A DNA stretch of 64,000 nucleotides from Verrucomicrobiia bacterium (GTDB lineage: Bacteria; Verrucomicrobiota; Verrucomicrobiia; Verrucomicrobiales; Akkermansiaceae). Where the stretch lies: NCBI GenBank assembly GCA_030432565.1, contig JAUIGV010000004.1, positions 1-64,000 on the forward strand, given 5' to 3'. Under the pieces are notes generated by a model, which worked only from the letters and a program-made list of their open reading frames with translations, was not told the DNA's origin and searched no databases. Positions within the stretch are counted from its first letter, which is position 1; each line of letters starts with the position of its first letter. Below are positions 54,862-63,145 of this stretch, piece after piece. Position numbers and translations under genes: made by a program.

Positions 54862-55884
54862 ATGCTCATTCGTGCTCTTTTTTTCCTGCTTCTTTCCCCT
54901 GCTCTTCTCGCCGGGGGACAGCAATACAAGATTCAGGTTCGTGCCTCCAAGATCGATCCAAAGGTGAAGTCCTATCCAAAAATTGGCTTCGTTCTCAAAG
55001 ACGGCAAAGGCAAGCCACAGGATATCCAAAACGCGAGCGTTGACACTGCGGTCGCGCCAAAGGGACAACTCGCCATTTGGCTGATGGCCCCCAAACAGGA
55101 ACTCTTCGACAGGTTGAATTCGTATGGCATTCATGCCATCCAGGTCCATTACGCCCGGCAATGGTTTTCAAAATGCTGCCAACAAAGGCCGGTTTCGGAG
55201 CACTGCCGCGGAAATATGCGACTCGAAGCCGCCACCGGGGAAGACCACAGTGACGAGGCTGACATTGCCGTTCGTGACAGTATCAAAGGGCGTGCACTCA
55301 GCTTCGTGAAGTATCTTGATAAAGAACACCCCGAAGGAAATTGGGGACAATTCCTGAACAAAAATAAAACCGATCTCGACTGGGAGAAAGTGATCCTGAC
55401 CGGAGCTTCCCACGGGTCCACGACGGCCTCCCGACTGGCAAAGCATACCAAGGTCGCCCGCGTGGTTGCGTTCTGTGGCCCCCGGGACCAATACCAGGCG
55501 TGGCAGGGCCTTCCTTCAAGAACACCCGCGAACCGCTTCTTTGGATTCAGCCACGTCAAGGACATGGGCTGGGAGGAGTTCCATTACCAACGGTCGTGGG
55601 AAATGCTGGGACTTCACAAGTTCGGCCCCATCGTCGACGTCGACAAAACCAACGCTCCTTATGGAAACACCCGGCGTCTCGTCACCGACTTTGACGTCAA
55701 CAACGATGCCAATCATGCCCATAGCTCGGTGACACCCGGAAGTCGCTCATTCAAAGGCCCAAATGGCAGGTTTATGCACGAAGAGGTCTGGCGCTACCTC
55801 TTCACCCATCCCGTCGAAGCGGTCGGCAAGCCCGTCCCTTCGACCAATGCCGCTAAAAAGATCAAACCGCAAAAGGTGAAATAA
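54862..55884 (+). CDS. Secreted alpha/beta hydrolase (BPSS1187-like esterase)
   Basis: The 340-residue protein has a signal peptide and a serine hydrolase elbow GASHGSTTASRLAK. The pattern VAFCGPRDQYQAWQGLPSRTPANRFFGFSHVKD resembles the BPSS1187-like family, with the acid residue likely in GPRDQ and the histidine in DANHAHSSVTPG. There are several Cys near residue 105-115 (KCCQQRPVSEHC). It stands alone with a spacing of 71 bases to galM. The substrate is unknown; deacylation of polysaccharide or ester is a guess. Confidence 0.75.
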   Translation: MLIRALFFLLLSPALLAGGQQYKIQVRASKIDPKVKSYPKIGFVLKDGKGKPQDIQNASVDTAVAPKGQLAIWLMAPKQELFDRLNSYGIHAIQVHYARQWFSKCCQQRPVSEHCRGNMRLEAATGEDHSDEADIAVRDSIKGRALSFVKYLDKEHPEGNWGQFLNKNKTDLDWEKVILTGASHGSTTASRLAKHTKVARVVAFCGPRDQYQAWQGLPSRTPANRFFGFSHVKDMGWEEFHYQRSWEMLGLHKFGPIVDVDKTNAPYGNTRRLVTDFDVNNDANHAHSSVTPGSRSFKGPNGRFMHEEVWRYLFTHPVEAVGKPVPSTNAAKKIKPQKVK

Positions 55885-55930
55885 ACCATTGCGCCGGCGG
55901 CGTGTTCAACGATCCTCATGCAACAAGATC

Positions 55931-56476
55931 ATGCACGAAGAAGTCAGCCTTACCCGCGAAGTCGACGCGATCCAGATCCCGTCCGGAGACACCATCACCC
56001 TGCCCACCGGAACTCCGGTTGTTATCACCCAGACACTGGGGGGAACCTACACCGTAGCCACCTCGGCGGGTTTGGCCCGCATTTCTTCAAGTGACGCCGA
56101 TGCTCTCGGAGTCGATCCTGACGAAAAGCAGGAGAAGCAAGCGGAGGCTGATCGCCTCGCCGACGCCAGCCTTGAGGAACAGGTATGGCACCAAATGAAA
56201 CAGGTCTTTGACCCGGAGATTCCGGTCGATATCGTAAACTTGGGATTAGTTTATGACTGCACTCTCTCGGAGTCCGATTCAGGAACGGACGTGGACGTCA
56301 AAATGACACTCACCGCCCCTGGCTGCGGGATGGGCCCGGTCATCGCAGCTGATGCCCAGGCGCGGATCATGTCCCTTAGCGAAATCAACGAAGCTCGCGT
56401 CGAACTCGTCTGGGATCCCCCCTGGAATCAGGACATGATTTCGGAAGAGGGTAAAATGAAACTTGGAATGATGTAG
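55931..56476 (+). CDS. sufT: Fe-S cluster assembly protein SufT
   Basis: A 181-residue cytosolic protein with an N-terminal part (IQIPSGDTITLPTGTPVVITQTLGGTYTV) and a C-terminal DUF59/MIP18 domain (EQVWHQMKQVFDPEIPVDIVNLGLVYDC, TLTAPGCGMGPVIAADA, WDPPWNQDMISEEGKMKLGMM). The Cys in PGCGMG is the conserved residue of the domain. SufT helps load Fe-S clusters onto client enzymes. The start is ATG 55931. It is not next to other suf genes, and it is convergent with the anti-sigma-like gene three bases away. Confidence 0.93.
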   Translation: MHEEVSLTREVDAIQIPSGDTITLPTGTPVVITQTLGGTYTVATSAGLARISSSDADALGVDPDEKQEKQAEADRLADASLEEQVWHQMKQVFDPEIPVDIVNLGLVYDCTLSESDSGTDVDVKMTLTAPGCGMGPVIAADAQARIMSLSEINEARVELVWDPPWNQDMISEEGKMKLGMM

Positions 56477-56479
56477 CGC

Positions 56480-57682
56480 CTACTCGCCGGAGTGACGACG
56501 AAGGGTTTCTTCCGACTGGAGGATCATGTCCAAGGCATATCGACAGGATTCATCAGTCACCTCCTCAAGCGCCAGAAGCTCCCTGGCCTCGCGGGAAAGT
56601 CTGACCAATGTCTCCTTGTCGCGGGACTCGGACGCGGCCCAGCGGGCAAAGCCTCCGAGGACAACCGCAGTTCTGAATCCCGCGCTGGCCTCTTCTTCGA
56701 TTCTATCCGAGCCATAGATCGGCACATATCCATTCTCACCTTCATTGGTGGAACCAATCGGACCACCTTCAAGCGAGACCGAGAATGAGCCTAATTGCCC
56801 CTCGCTCTCTTTGACTTCCAATTCATAAAGGAAGATTTGGGATGAATTAAACTTTCCGGAATTCGGAGCTACCGTTTGCTCCGCCCCCATACCTCCCACG
56901 AGCCGGGCGCTTGCGACCCGCTCAGGATCGAAGACCAACTTGCTGGAGGGCGAAATCTCGCGTCCGTTTGGCGAGCGTAAATGAATCATCCAAAGTAACT
57001 TCGTAGCATCCCACGGGCAGGCACCGCTCTCGAAGTAGCCTTCGAGCTCGCCCATTTCCAGCAGCGGTTCAAAGTCCACCACACCCAGATTCACCCAGTC
57101 CGCCACTTTAAACTGATCGCGTGCTGGCAAACGCCCGCTTTCGAGCAGCGCTCTCTCAACAAAAGATGGATCTGCTTTGGAAATCCCCAAAGGAACCGAC
57201 ACTCCTTCAGCAGACGAAATCTTGACCTCACCGGGAAGATCTTTGGATCCACCCGCGGGGGTTGCGCCATCCGGGGATCCAGCCCCACCATTGCTACCTG
57301 CCCCTTCACCAACCACCGTGCCACCGGGCTGATCGACATCAAACTGAGACAGGGCCACAAAGCCGGTGACCACCACAGCTGCCACGCCAGCAACCGCCAG
57401 AAACGACTGTCGGCGGGAACGCTTTCGGTGATCCAGCACGAGAACATCCGAATCCGGTCTCTGACCAGCCTTGTGAATTTCCGCTATTCTTTTTTCACCG
57501 AGCGAGAGCGAGCCGGTTCCAAGAGTGTTTGAAAGCAGCTCACTCAGGGAAGAGAGTGTCTCCTTTTCCTTAAGAAGATCCTCGTCGTTTTTCACAGCAT
57601 GATCAACAGCGGCCGCTTCGACCTCGTTGAGTTCACCGAGAACAAAAGCCGTCAAAGCGGGATCATCGGGAGTTATTTTCAT
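56480..57682 (-). CDS. YfbK-like protein lacking its VWA domain; likely anti-sigma factor
   Basis: The 400-residue protein begins with a zinc-free anti-sigma-like helical region (DPALTAFVLGELNEVEAAAVDHAV), then a membrane helix (SFLAVAGVAAVVVTGFVAL, about 93-112) and a Gly/Ser-rich linker. Residues about 165-240 match the N-terminal domain of YfbK (SFVERALLESGRLPARDQFKVADWVNLGVV and GACPWDATKLLWMIHL). The protein then goes directly to a DUF3520-like part (LVFDPERVASARLVGG). In YfbK a von Willebrand A domain lies between these two; here it is missing. It lies three bases after an ECF sigma gene on the same strand, so it probably holds that sigma factor at the membrane. Confidence 0.82.
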   Translation of the reverse strand: MKITPDDPALTAFVLGELNEVEAAAVDHAVKNDEDLLKEKETLSSLSELLSNTLGTGSLSLGEKRIAEIHKAGQRPDSDVLVLDHRKRSRRQSFLAVAGVAAVVVTGFVALSQFDVDQPGGTVVGEGAGSNGGAGSPDGATPAGGSKDLPGEVKISSAEGVSVPLGISKADPSFVERALLESGRLPARDQFKVADWVNLGVVDFEPLLEMGELEGYFESGACPWDATKLLWMIHLRSPNGREISPSSKLVFDPERVASARLVGGMGAEQTVAPNSGKFNSSQIFLYELEVKESEGQLGSFSVSLEGGPIGSTNEGENGYVPIYGSDRIEEEASAGFRTAVVLGGFARWAASESRDKETLVRLSREARELLALEEVTDESCRYALDMILQSEETLRRHSGE

Positions 57683-57685
57683 TAT

Positions 57686-58240
57686 TCAGGCGGTTTGGGG
57701 GGTAAGATTTTGGACGAGATCGTCCGGTAAAAAGCTGCGGAGGCGTTTGAGTCCCGTATGGAGAAGGAAACCAACGTTGCCGGAACTCAGGCCGGTCACT
57801 TCACTAATTTCCTCGTAACTGAGTCCTTGCTCAAATTTCAGGAGAATGACCTCCCGTTGATTTTCCGAAAGGCGGTTGAGTGCCTCGTGAACCTGTCCGA
57901 CCCTCTCCTCAAGATCAGCCCTCTCGGAAGGTGTCCTTCTTCCCGAAGGCACGCGCGCCATCTGCTCTTCCTCCAGATTTGTAATACGACGCTCCTTGCG
58001 GATCACATCGAGAGCACGGTTGCGGCAAACTGTGAACAACCAAGCCTTTAGGCCACCTTTTACCTTATCGACATCCTGTTGATAAAGGCGGATAAAGGTG
58101 TCCTGCACCACATCCCTGGCTCGCTCCACATCATGTAGAAAGGTCGTCGCATAACCGATAAGCGGTGACTCAAACTCGTTGAGTGCCGCTTTCACGAAGT
58201 CTTCGCGAGTGGTGATCATTTCCTCAGTTCCTTCCGCCAT
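57686..58240 (-). CDS. ECF-type RNA polymerase sigma factor
   Basis: The 184-residue protein contains sigma region 2 (FESPLIGYATTFLHDVERARDVVQDTFIRLYQQD and KAWLFTVCRNRALDVIRKERR) and region 4 (LSENQREVILLKFEQGLSYEEISEVTGLSSGNVGFLLHTGLKRLR). It forms an operon with the anti-sigma-like gene three bases downstream. The start could be Met1 or the nearby Met8. A 6-base inverted repeat (CGAAGG/CCTTCG, 58308-58324) lies upstream and might be part of its control region. Confidence 0.95.
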   Translation of the reverse strand: MAEGTEEMITTREDFVKAALNEFESPLIGYATTFLHDVERARDVVQDTFIRLYQQDVDKVKGGLKAWLFTVCRNRALDVIRKERRITNLEEEQMARVPSGRRTPSERADLEERVGQVHEALNRLSENQREVILLKFEQGLSYEEISEVTGLSSGNVGFLLHTGLKRLRSFLPDDLVQNLTPQTA

Positions 58241-58380
58241 TCAGGTGATTGATACCCCAACAACGTCCCATGTGCGACGTCTCTTAGAGAGAAAACTGTA
58301 AAGATCTCGAAGGAATTCCCTTCGCCAAAAGCAGCTGGATTCCAACAACTACGGTACTTTTTCGAATTTCATCTTTTTTA

Positions 58381-58432
58381 TTAACAAATGTTAAAAATTA
58401 ATTTGACCGTGTTGTCTCGATTAAGATAAGAT
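58381..58432 (+). promoter_or_regulatory. Promoter and inverted repeat for the LysM gene
   Basis: TTGACC (58403-58408) and TAAGAT (58427-58432), spaced 18 bases, match a housekeeping promoter. An inverted repeat TTAACA/TGTTAA lies at 58381-58394, eight bases before the -35 box, and may be an operator. The transcript would start about three bases before the ATG at 58443, so the mRNA may be almost leaderless. Confidence 0.55.
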
Positions 58433-58442
58433 CAGCTCCGTT

Positions 58443-59336
58443 ATGAAGGCTCTCACCCTTACCTCTTCGCTCATTGCAGCGCTCTCGTTGACAACTTTTG
58501 GACAGAATCATGCGAACCTCCGTTCTCAGATCTCAATCAAGGAGAAGCAACTCGCCGAAATTCAAAAAGAATTGCACGAACTTCGAAGCAAACTCAGTGC
58601 TCCTGTCGCTGGGAGCCACATTGTCAAACCCGGCGAAACCCTTCACTCGATCGCACAACGCCATCAGGTTTCCGTTTCCGATATCATGAAGTGGAACAAG
58701 ATCACCGACCCCACCAAGCTGGGCATCGGCGAAGAAATAATCGTTTCCGGAGCGGGATCTTCTGGAACCACGACAGTGTCCACAAACGAGAAGCCCGGGC
58801 CCTCGCCGGTAAAGAGCACTGACTACATCATCGCCAAAGGTGATACCTTTTACTCGATCGCCCGTCGCCACAAGATGACTCTGGCCCAGCTTCGCGCACT
58901 CAATCCCGACGTCAGCACTCATCTGCTCTCCCCAGGAAAGAAGCTTAGGGTTTCCGGAAAGGCGCCGGTTGCCTCCGACACTCCAACGCGCAAGGAAGTC
59001 GTCGTAGTCAAGGAAGCCAAGACACCAAAGGTTAAAGAATCTTCCCCGAAGCCGCCGGCCCCCGTGACAACTTCGAAGGAAACGACCAAGAAACCGATTG
59101 AAAAGGTGGCGACCACCAAAAATACGACTTCTGAGAAGCTTCCCGAGCCACCCGTAATCAAAGAGCGTGAAACCTCTTCATCCACGAAATCAATTATCCT
59201 CACTGAGGTCACCACCTTCGAAGCCTTCGCTTCCAAGCACGGAACCAGCACCAAGCACCTCAATGCACTGAACGGCTGGAACCTCCCAAGTTCAACGGTT
59301 CTCGCCAGTGGTTCCGAGATCCTCGTGCCTAACTAG
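58443..59336 (+). CDS. Secreted LysM repeat protein
   Basis: The 297-residue protein has a signal peptide (KALTLTSSLIAALSLTTFG), a coiled-coil segment (about 25-52) and three LysM-type modules: residues about 57-101 (IVKPGETLHSIAQRHQVSVSDIMKWN), 127-170 (YIIAKGDTFYSIARRHKMTLAQLRALN) and a shorter one at 258-297 (FEAFASKHGTSTKHLNALNGWNLP). A Lys/Pro/Thr-rich linker separates the second and third. LysM binds peptidoglycan or chitin; no catalytic domain is seen, so it probably anchors or organises the wall. Confidence 0.93.
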   Translation: MKALTLTSSLIAALSLTTFGQNHANLRSQISIKEKQLAEIQKELHELRSKLSAPVAGSHIVKPGETLHSIAQRHQVSVSDIMKWNKITDPTKLGIGEEIIVSGAGSSGTTTVSTNEKPGPSPVKSTDYIIAKGDTFYSIARRHKMTLAQLRALNPDVSTHLLSPGKKLRVSGKAPVASDTPTRKEVVVVKEAKTPKVKESSPKPPAPVTTSKETTKKPIEKVATTKNTTSEKLPEPPVIKERETSSSTKSIILTEVTTFEAFASKHGTSTKHLNALNGWNLPSSTVLASGSEILVPN

Positions 59337-59380
59337 GCCAAACCTTTACTTCCCCACTTTTTCTAAGGCAAAGGCAGGGC

Positions 59381-59416
59381 GATGCCCGGTGATTTCTTCG
59401 GAAGTCATCGGGCATC
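59381..59416 (+). other. Long hairpin with UUCG loop after the LysM gene
   Basis: A 16-base stem (59381-59396 with 59401-59416, two GT wobble pairs) closes on TTCG, the stable C-UUCG-G type of loop on the plus strand. No T run follows, so it may be a transcript end stabiliser rather than a classic terminator. It also lies 15 bases beyond the stop codon of the convergent exonuclease-like gene. Confidence 0.5.
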
Positions 59417-59431
59417 CATCGTTGGGGGAAG

Positions 59432-60037
59432 TCACTTTTTCCACGAAGCAACGACCTCTTGCTCGTTGCCATTGCGATCGGCGTATTTCACAAGACCGTG
59501 CTCCAGGCCGTATTCGTAAACTTCTTTTGTCACCTTCACATCGTAGCAGCAATACTCGGCAATATTGAGCATGTGAACGGGATCGCCGGTTTTTTTATAA
59601 AGCTGCCACCATTTCAAGGCATCAAGTCCGTCGGCCGTCTTGCTGGCATTGAGCGAGGCCTGCGCGACTGCATCCAGCTTGAGCCGATGCCCGAGGATTT
59701 CCTCGATATCGAGCATCATGTCACAATTTACAGTCTGGGTCGCTAGATCGTAAATGGTATAGGCCTGAAGGACAGGATAATCAAATTGGACGTGGTTATA
59801 TCCCACAACCAAATCTGCCTTGATGAGCTGCTCCACCAGATCTGCGACATTCTTTTCATCAAAAATATGATACTGCCCGGTCTCGGTGGAATAAGTCACA
59901 CCGACCGACATCCCCATCTTATCCTTGTGGGCGGATCCTCCCACATCTCCAAAGCTCCGCTGGGTCTCAAGGTCAAAGTAAACGATTCCGGGCACGCCCC
60001 ATTGATACGCAATCCCCCTCCTTCCGGCAAGAATCAC
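59432..60037 (-). CDS. Ribonuclease H-like 3'-5' exonuclease domain protein
   Basis: The domain begins with VYFDLETQRSF (first acidic motif), continues with LVVGYNHVQFDYPVL (second motif) and ends with AEYCCYDVKVTKEVYEYG (third motif with Tyr/Asp), the DEDD exonuclease arrangement seen in YprB-like RNase H fold proteins. The start is uncertain: GTG at 60037 gives 201 residues, GTG at 59995 gives 187. Upstream residues of the longer frame overlap the RDD gene. It lies 23 bases after the RDD gene and probably shares its operon. It may process or degrade nucleic acids; the target is unknown. Confidence 0.8.
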   Translation of the reverse strand: MILAGRRGIAYQWGVPGIVYFDLETQRSFGDVGGSAHKDKMGMSVGVTYSTETGQYHIFDEKNVADLVEQLIKADLVVGYNHVQFDYPVLQAYTIYDLATQTVNCDMMLDIEEILGHRLKLDAVAQASLNASKTADGLDALKWWQLYKKTGDPVHMLNIAEYCCYDVKVTKEVYEYGLEHGLVKYADRNGNEQEVVASWKK

Positions 60038-60060
60038 TTCGAGCTTCCCGCTCCCAACGC

Positions 60061-60828
60061 CTATCTCCTTCTGAGCAATTTCTCCTGCAGGCCTTGTTCG
60101 TCCTGCGCCAGAATCTCGGGAAGATAAGGGAGCATATTGGCCACAATCAGGAGAACTAGGATCCCCCAAAACCAAGCGATTCTCTTATTTGTGAGTTCAC
60201 CGCCTGTGACCTGAAATCCACTCTGCAGATCCCAAAGCATCCCCCCTTTCTTCCGGCCAAACCACAAGCTCATGCAAAGCCCGATCAACATCATCAGTGG
60301 AAGAAACATTCCCATTCCCAGAACCCATACCCTCATTGATCGAACAAAAGCCTGCCCGGTCGAAAGGCCTTGCCTCAAAACGGTCTCGACCCTCATTCCG
60401 AGAAGCCATTTCCCGGGAGTGCAGCCGATCGAGCTCACCATTGCCGCTTCCATCAGGATCACCGGCAGGATCGTGCCAATCACCAGCCACCCCGAGGAAT
60501 CCACGCCCCCCATCAGGTTCACATCAAATCCGACAGACAGGAAGTGGAGAATCGACCTGTAAATCATGTAGTCCATCACACGGGCTCCCAGCCTTGGCCA
60601 CGCTCGGAAAGGGGCGAGACGGACCTCAATGACGTCCGGCGCCGACTCTTCCGGCTTTTCAAACTCACCGGCCAGAATTCCCAATTCCGAAGCCGGCAGC
60701 CAGCCTCCGGCCCCTTCGTGCCAGACACGCGTGGCCTTATTCACCTTGCCTTCGCGGATCATTTCGCGGACCTCGTAGTCCTCAAAAGGGCCGGTTTTCT
60801 CCCCGTCTTGAATGATCCAAAGAACCAT
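60061..60828 (-). CDS. GYF_2 and RDD domain membrane protein
   Basis: The 255-residue protein starts with a GYF_2-like domain (WIIQDGEKTGPFEDYEVREMIREGKVNKATRVWHEGAGGWLPAS) and continues with an RDD membrane domain of four or so helices (LGARVMDYMIYRSILHFLSV and CTPGKWLLGMRVE). The final hydrophobic segment (FWGILVLLIVANMLPYLPEIL) is beyond the usual RDD. It lies four bases from the LolC/E-like gene and is probably co-transcribed. The function of RDD proteins is generally unclear, though some transport ions. Confidence 0.88.
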   Translation of the reverse strand: MVLWIIQDGEKTGPFEDYEVREMIREGKVNKATRVWHEGAGGWLPASELGILAGEFEKPEESAPDVIEVRLAPFRAWPRLGARVMDYMIYRSILHFLSVGFDVNLMGGVDSSGWLVIGTILPVILMEAAMVSSIGCTPGKWLLGMRVETVLRQGLSTGQAFVRSMRVWVLGMGMFLPLMMLIGLCMSLWFGRKKGGMLWDLQSGFQVTGGELTNKRIAWFWGILVLLIVANMLPYLPEILAQDEQGLQEKLLRRR

Positions 60829-60832
60829 GGGT

Positions 60833-62617
60833 CTAGAGATTACGAAGTGATTTGGCGGGATCGCGGAAGGCTGCCATCAAGGCCGGGACCAGAGCGGCAA
60901 TAAGGCACAGAATCACCGCCACCACGCAAATCACTCCAAGCTGACTGCCAATCGTCTCTGCCGGCAATTCACTCATCCCGTGGAATTCCGGCGGAAAAGG
61001 ATCAATCCCGAATCCTCGAATCACCGCCATAATCCCCTCCCGGTAACGGATCGCCAGCAAGCCCAGGCCCAAGCCCAGAATCGCCCCACCAATTCCCACA
61101 ATGAGTCCTTGGTAAACAAAAACCCGCACTATCTGCGAAGGCCGGGCCCCGAGGGCCTTCATTACGCCAATCTCCTGACGTTTCTGCACCGTCACTGTAT
61201 ACATCACCGCCATGATACTGAAGGCCGAGAGCAGGGTGATAAACGAAAGCGCAAAACTCATCATAATCTTCTCTGTCTTCACCAACTGGAAACGCTCCGC
61301 GTGGGTTTTCATCCAACTCCGCACAATCCAGTCATCACCCAGCTTACTTTGCAGCTTAATCGCAAACTCCTCCGCCTTGTATGGATCCTCGATCCGCAGA
61401 CCAATCGATTCAACCTCTCCTCTAAGCCCCTTGAGTTCCATTCCAATCGTGATCGGAACAAAAAGGTCGGGCCCCTTGGACCTCTCGCTGTCGGCATAAA
61501 CCCCCTGAATTTTTAACACTTTCGGAACGACAAATTTCTCGATTTTCCGGAAAGCCTCGTTGTCGGCCTTTTCGAGATCAAGCTCACGAAGCTCCTTCAA
61601 TTGTTCCAAGATTCCATCTTGGGTTCCTGCGTCGAAATAATCAAAGCCACCCTCCCGACGGTTCACAAAATCAAGCCGGTCCAAGATCTCCCGCACGATC
61701 TCCCGCTCCGCCGGACGCATATCACGACCCTCAGTTTCAACATCTCCATTCGGAGTCGAGACCACCATCGGCAGCAGCTCTTGAAAAACCCGGTAACCGA
61801 TCGTCACCTCCTGGCTTGAAGCCCTTTCCTCCGTACCAGATCTTTCGAAAATCCTCCTCACTCTCTCTTCAAAGCTCTCAAAAATCTCGGGATAGAGCTC
61901 CCATGCCCGCTTTTTTGGAACATTGTAAACCGCCATGACCTCATCGAGGTTGCTCGCCGCAATGATCCGAATCTCATCACCCACCTTTAAACCAATCGCC
62001 TTGGCCAATTGGCTTGAAACCACCACGTAGCGGTTCACATAGAGTTCCTCATTATCACCGGGTGGCAAATCGAGGGGTTCACCAGCGCCCTCGGCAGGAC
62101 TCGGTGGCAGAGCATCAGGATCGCCACCCGGTGGAGCCGGCGGCGGAGCCAAATCCGGCGCCGCGCCAGCCGACTCACCCTGGGGAGGATTAAAATCGAC
62201 CACGCTATCCGGGAAATTTTCCTTATCCAACATCTCTTCTAAAGCCTTGATCTGCCCCTCGTTCTCGGTGTTGAAGGCCCGAAAGTACGAAGGCCGTTGC
62301 CACGCGCGCGAATCCAGCAAGACGAATCCTTCCACCAAGGCAAAAGCCGACTCCACCCCATCCTCCCGGGCCAACGAAAGCTCCATTTCTTCCCAGCCTG
62401 AAATCGTCCCGTAGCTTGACTGAATCGAAATATGCGGAGAATGCCCCAGCAAGGTGTCTTTCAAATTGCGCTCGAAACCATTGTGCACCGAAAGAACCAC
62501 AATCAAAACCATCACCCCGAAGGCTACCCCCAGAAGGGAAATCAGGGTGATAATCGACACGAAAGTGCGCAGAGGATTCAAATACCTCAGCGCCAGGGTC
62601 CAACTAAACGATCTCAA
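60833..62617 (-). CDS. LolC/LolE-type ABC permease (FtsX family)
   Basis: The 594-residue permease has one N-terminal helix (LRTFVSIITLISLLGVAFGVMVLIVVLSV), a large periplasmic part, and three C-terminal helices with an FtsX pattern (VQKRQEIGVMKALGARPSQIVRVFVYQG). A proline/glycine-rich insertion occupies residues about 144-190 in the periplasmic part. LolC/E release lipoproteins from the inner membrane together with the ATPase LolD; no ATPase gene is in this window. It is about 180 residues longer than Escherichia coli LolC. Alternative roles in other FtsX-type systems are possible. Confidence 0.9.
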   Translation of the reverse strand: MRSFSWTLALRYLNPLRTFVSIITLISLLGVAFGVMVLIVVLSVHNGFERNLKDTLLGHSPHISIQSSYGTISGWEEMELSLAREDGVESAFALVEGFVLLDSRAWQRPSYFRAFNTENEGQIKALEEMLDKENFPDSVVDFNPPQGESAGAAPDLAPPPAPPGGDPDALPPSPAEGAGEPLDLPPGDNEELYVNRYVVVSSQLAKAIGLKVGDEIRIIAASNLDEVMAVYNVPKKRAWELYPEIFESFEERVRRIFERSGTEERASSQEVTIGYRVFQELLPMVVSTPNGDVETEGRDMRPAEREIVREILDRLDFVNRREGGFDYFDAGTQDGILEQLKELRELDLEKADNEAFRKIEKFVVPKVLKIQGVYADSERSKGPDLFVPITIGMELKGLRGEVESIGLRIEDPYKAEEFAIKLQSKLGDDWIVRSWMKTHAERFQLVKTEKIMMSFALSFITLLSAFSIMAVMYTVTVQKRQEIGVMKALGARPSQIVRVFVYQGLIVGIGGAILGLGLGLLAIRYREGIMAVIRGFGIDPFPPEFHGMSELPAETIGSQLGVICVVAVILCLIAALVPALMAAFRDPAKSLRNL

Positions 62618-62699
62618 GATGGGGGATCTCTAACGCTTCCCCAGCCGTGCCGCAACTCCACACTTCACACACCGCCCACTTCCCGCCAGACTTCGCCCC

Positions 62700-63077
62700 A
62701 TGATTAAGTTTCTCCACACCCGCATTCGCGTCTCCAACCCCGCCGCTTCCATCGAGTTCTACGAGAAAGTCGGCTTTAAACTCGGGCAGCAAAAAAAATC
62801 GCCCCAAGGCAACGAACTCGCTTTCATGCACCTTCCCGGCAACGATCACTTCCTCGAGCTCACTTACTCACCCGATTACAAGGTCGCGGTCCCTGAAGAC
62901 CTCATGCACACCTGCGTCGGTGTTCTCAACATTATCAAATATTGCGGAGATCTCGAGGAACAGGGCATCGAAATCTGGCCTGACGGATGGCGCGCAAAAT
63001 TTTCCTCCGGCGAGCGCAAAATGGCCTTCATCACTGATCCCGATGGCTACGAGGTCGAAATCCTCGAAATCGACTAG
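62700..63077 (+). CDS. VOC family protein (glyoxalase-like)
   Basis: A 125-residue cytosolic protein with the glyoxalase/VOC fold: FLHTRIRVSNPAASIEFYEKVGFKLG at the N-terminus, FLELTYSPD and, near the end, AFITDPDGYEVEILEID. Metal-binding positions His6 (LHTRI), a Glu in ELTYS, and Glu in VEILE are compatible with lactoylglutathione lyase. It may detoxify methylglyoxal, but members of this fold have varied activities. It precedes coaX by 68 bases. Confidence 0.85.
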   Translation: MIKFLHTRIRVSNPAASIEFYEKVGFKLGQQKKSPQGNELAFMHLPGNDHFLELTYSPDYKVAVPEDLMHTCVGVLNIIKYCGDLEEQGIEIWPDGWRAKFSSGERKMAFITDPDGYEVEILEID

Positions 63078-63145
63078 CCAAAGCAACGGCCCGGACCAAT
63101 CCCCCCTCGCTTTCCCATTTCAGCCCTCTCGCCCTTAGCCTAGGA

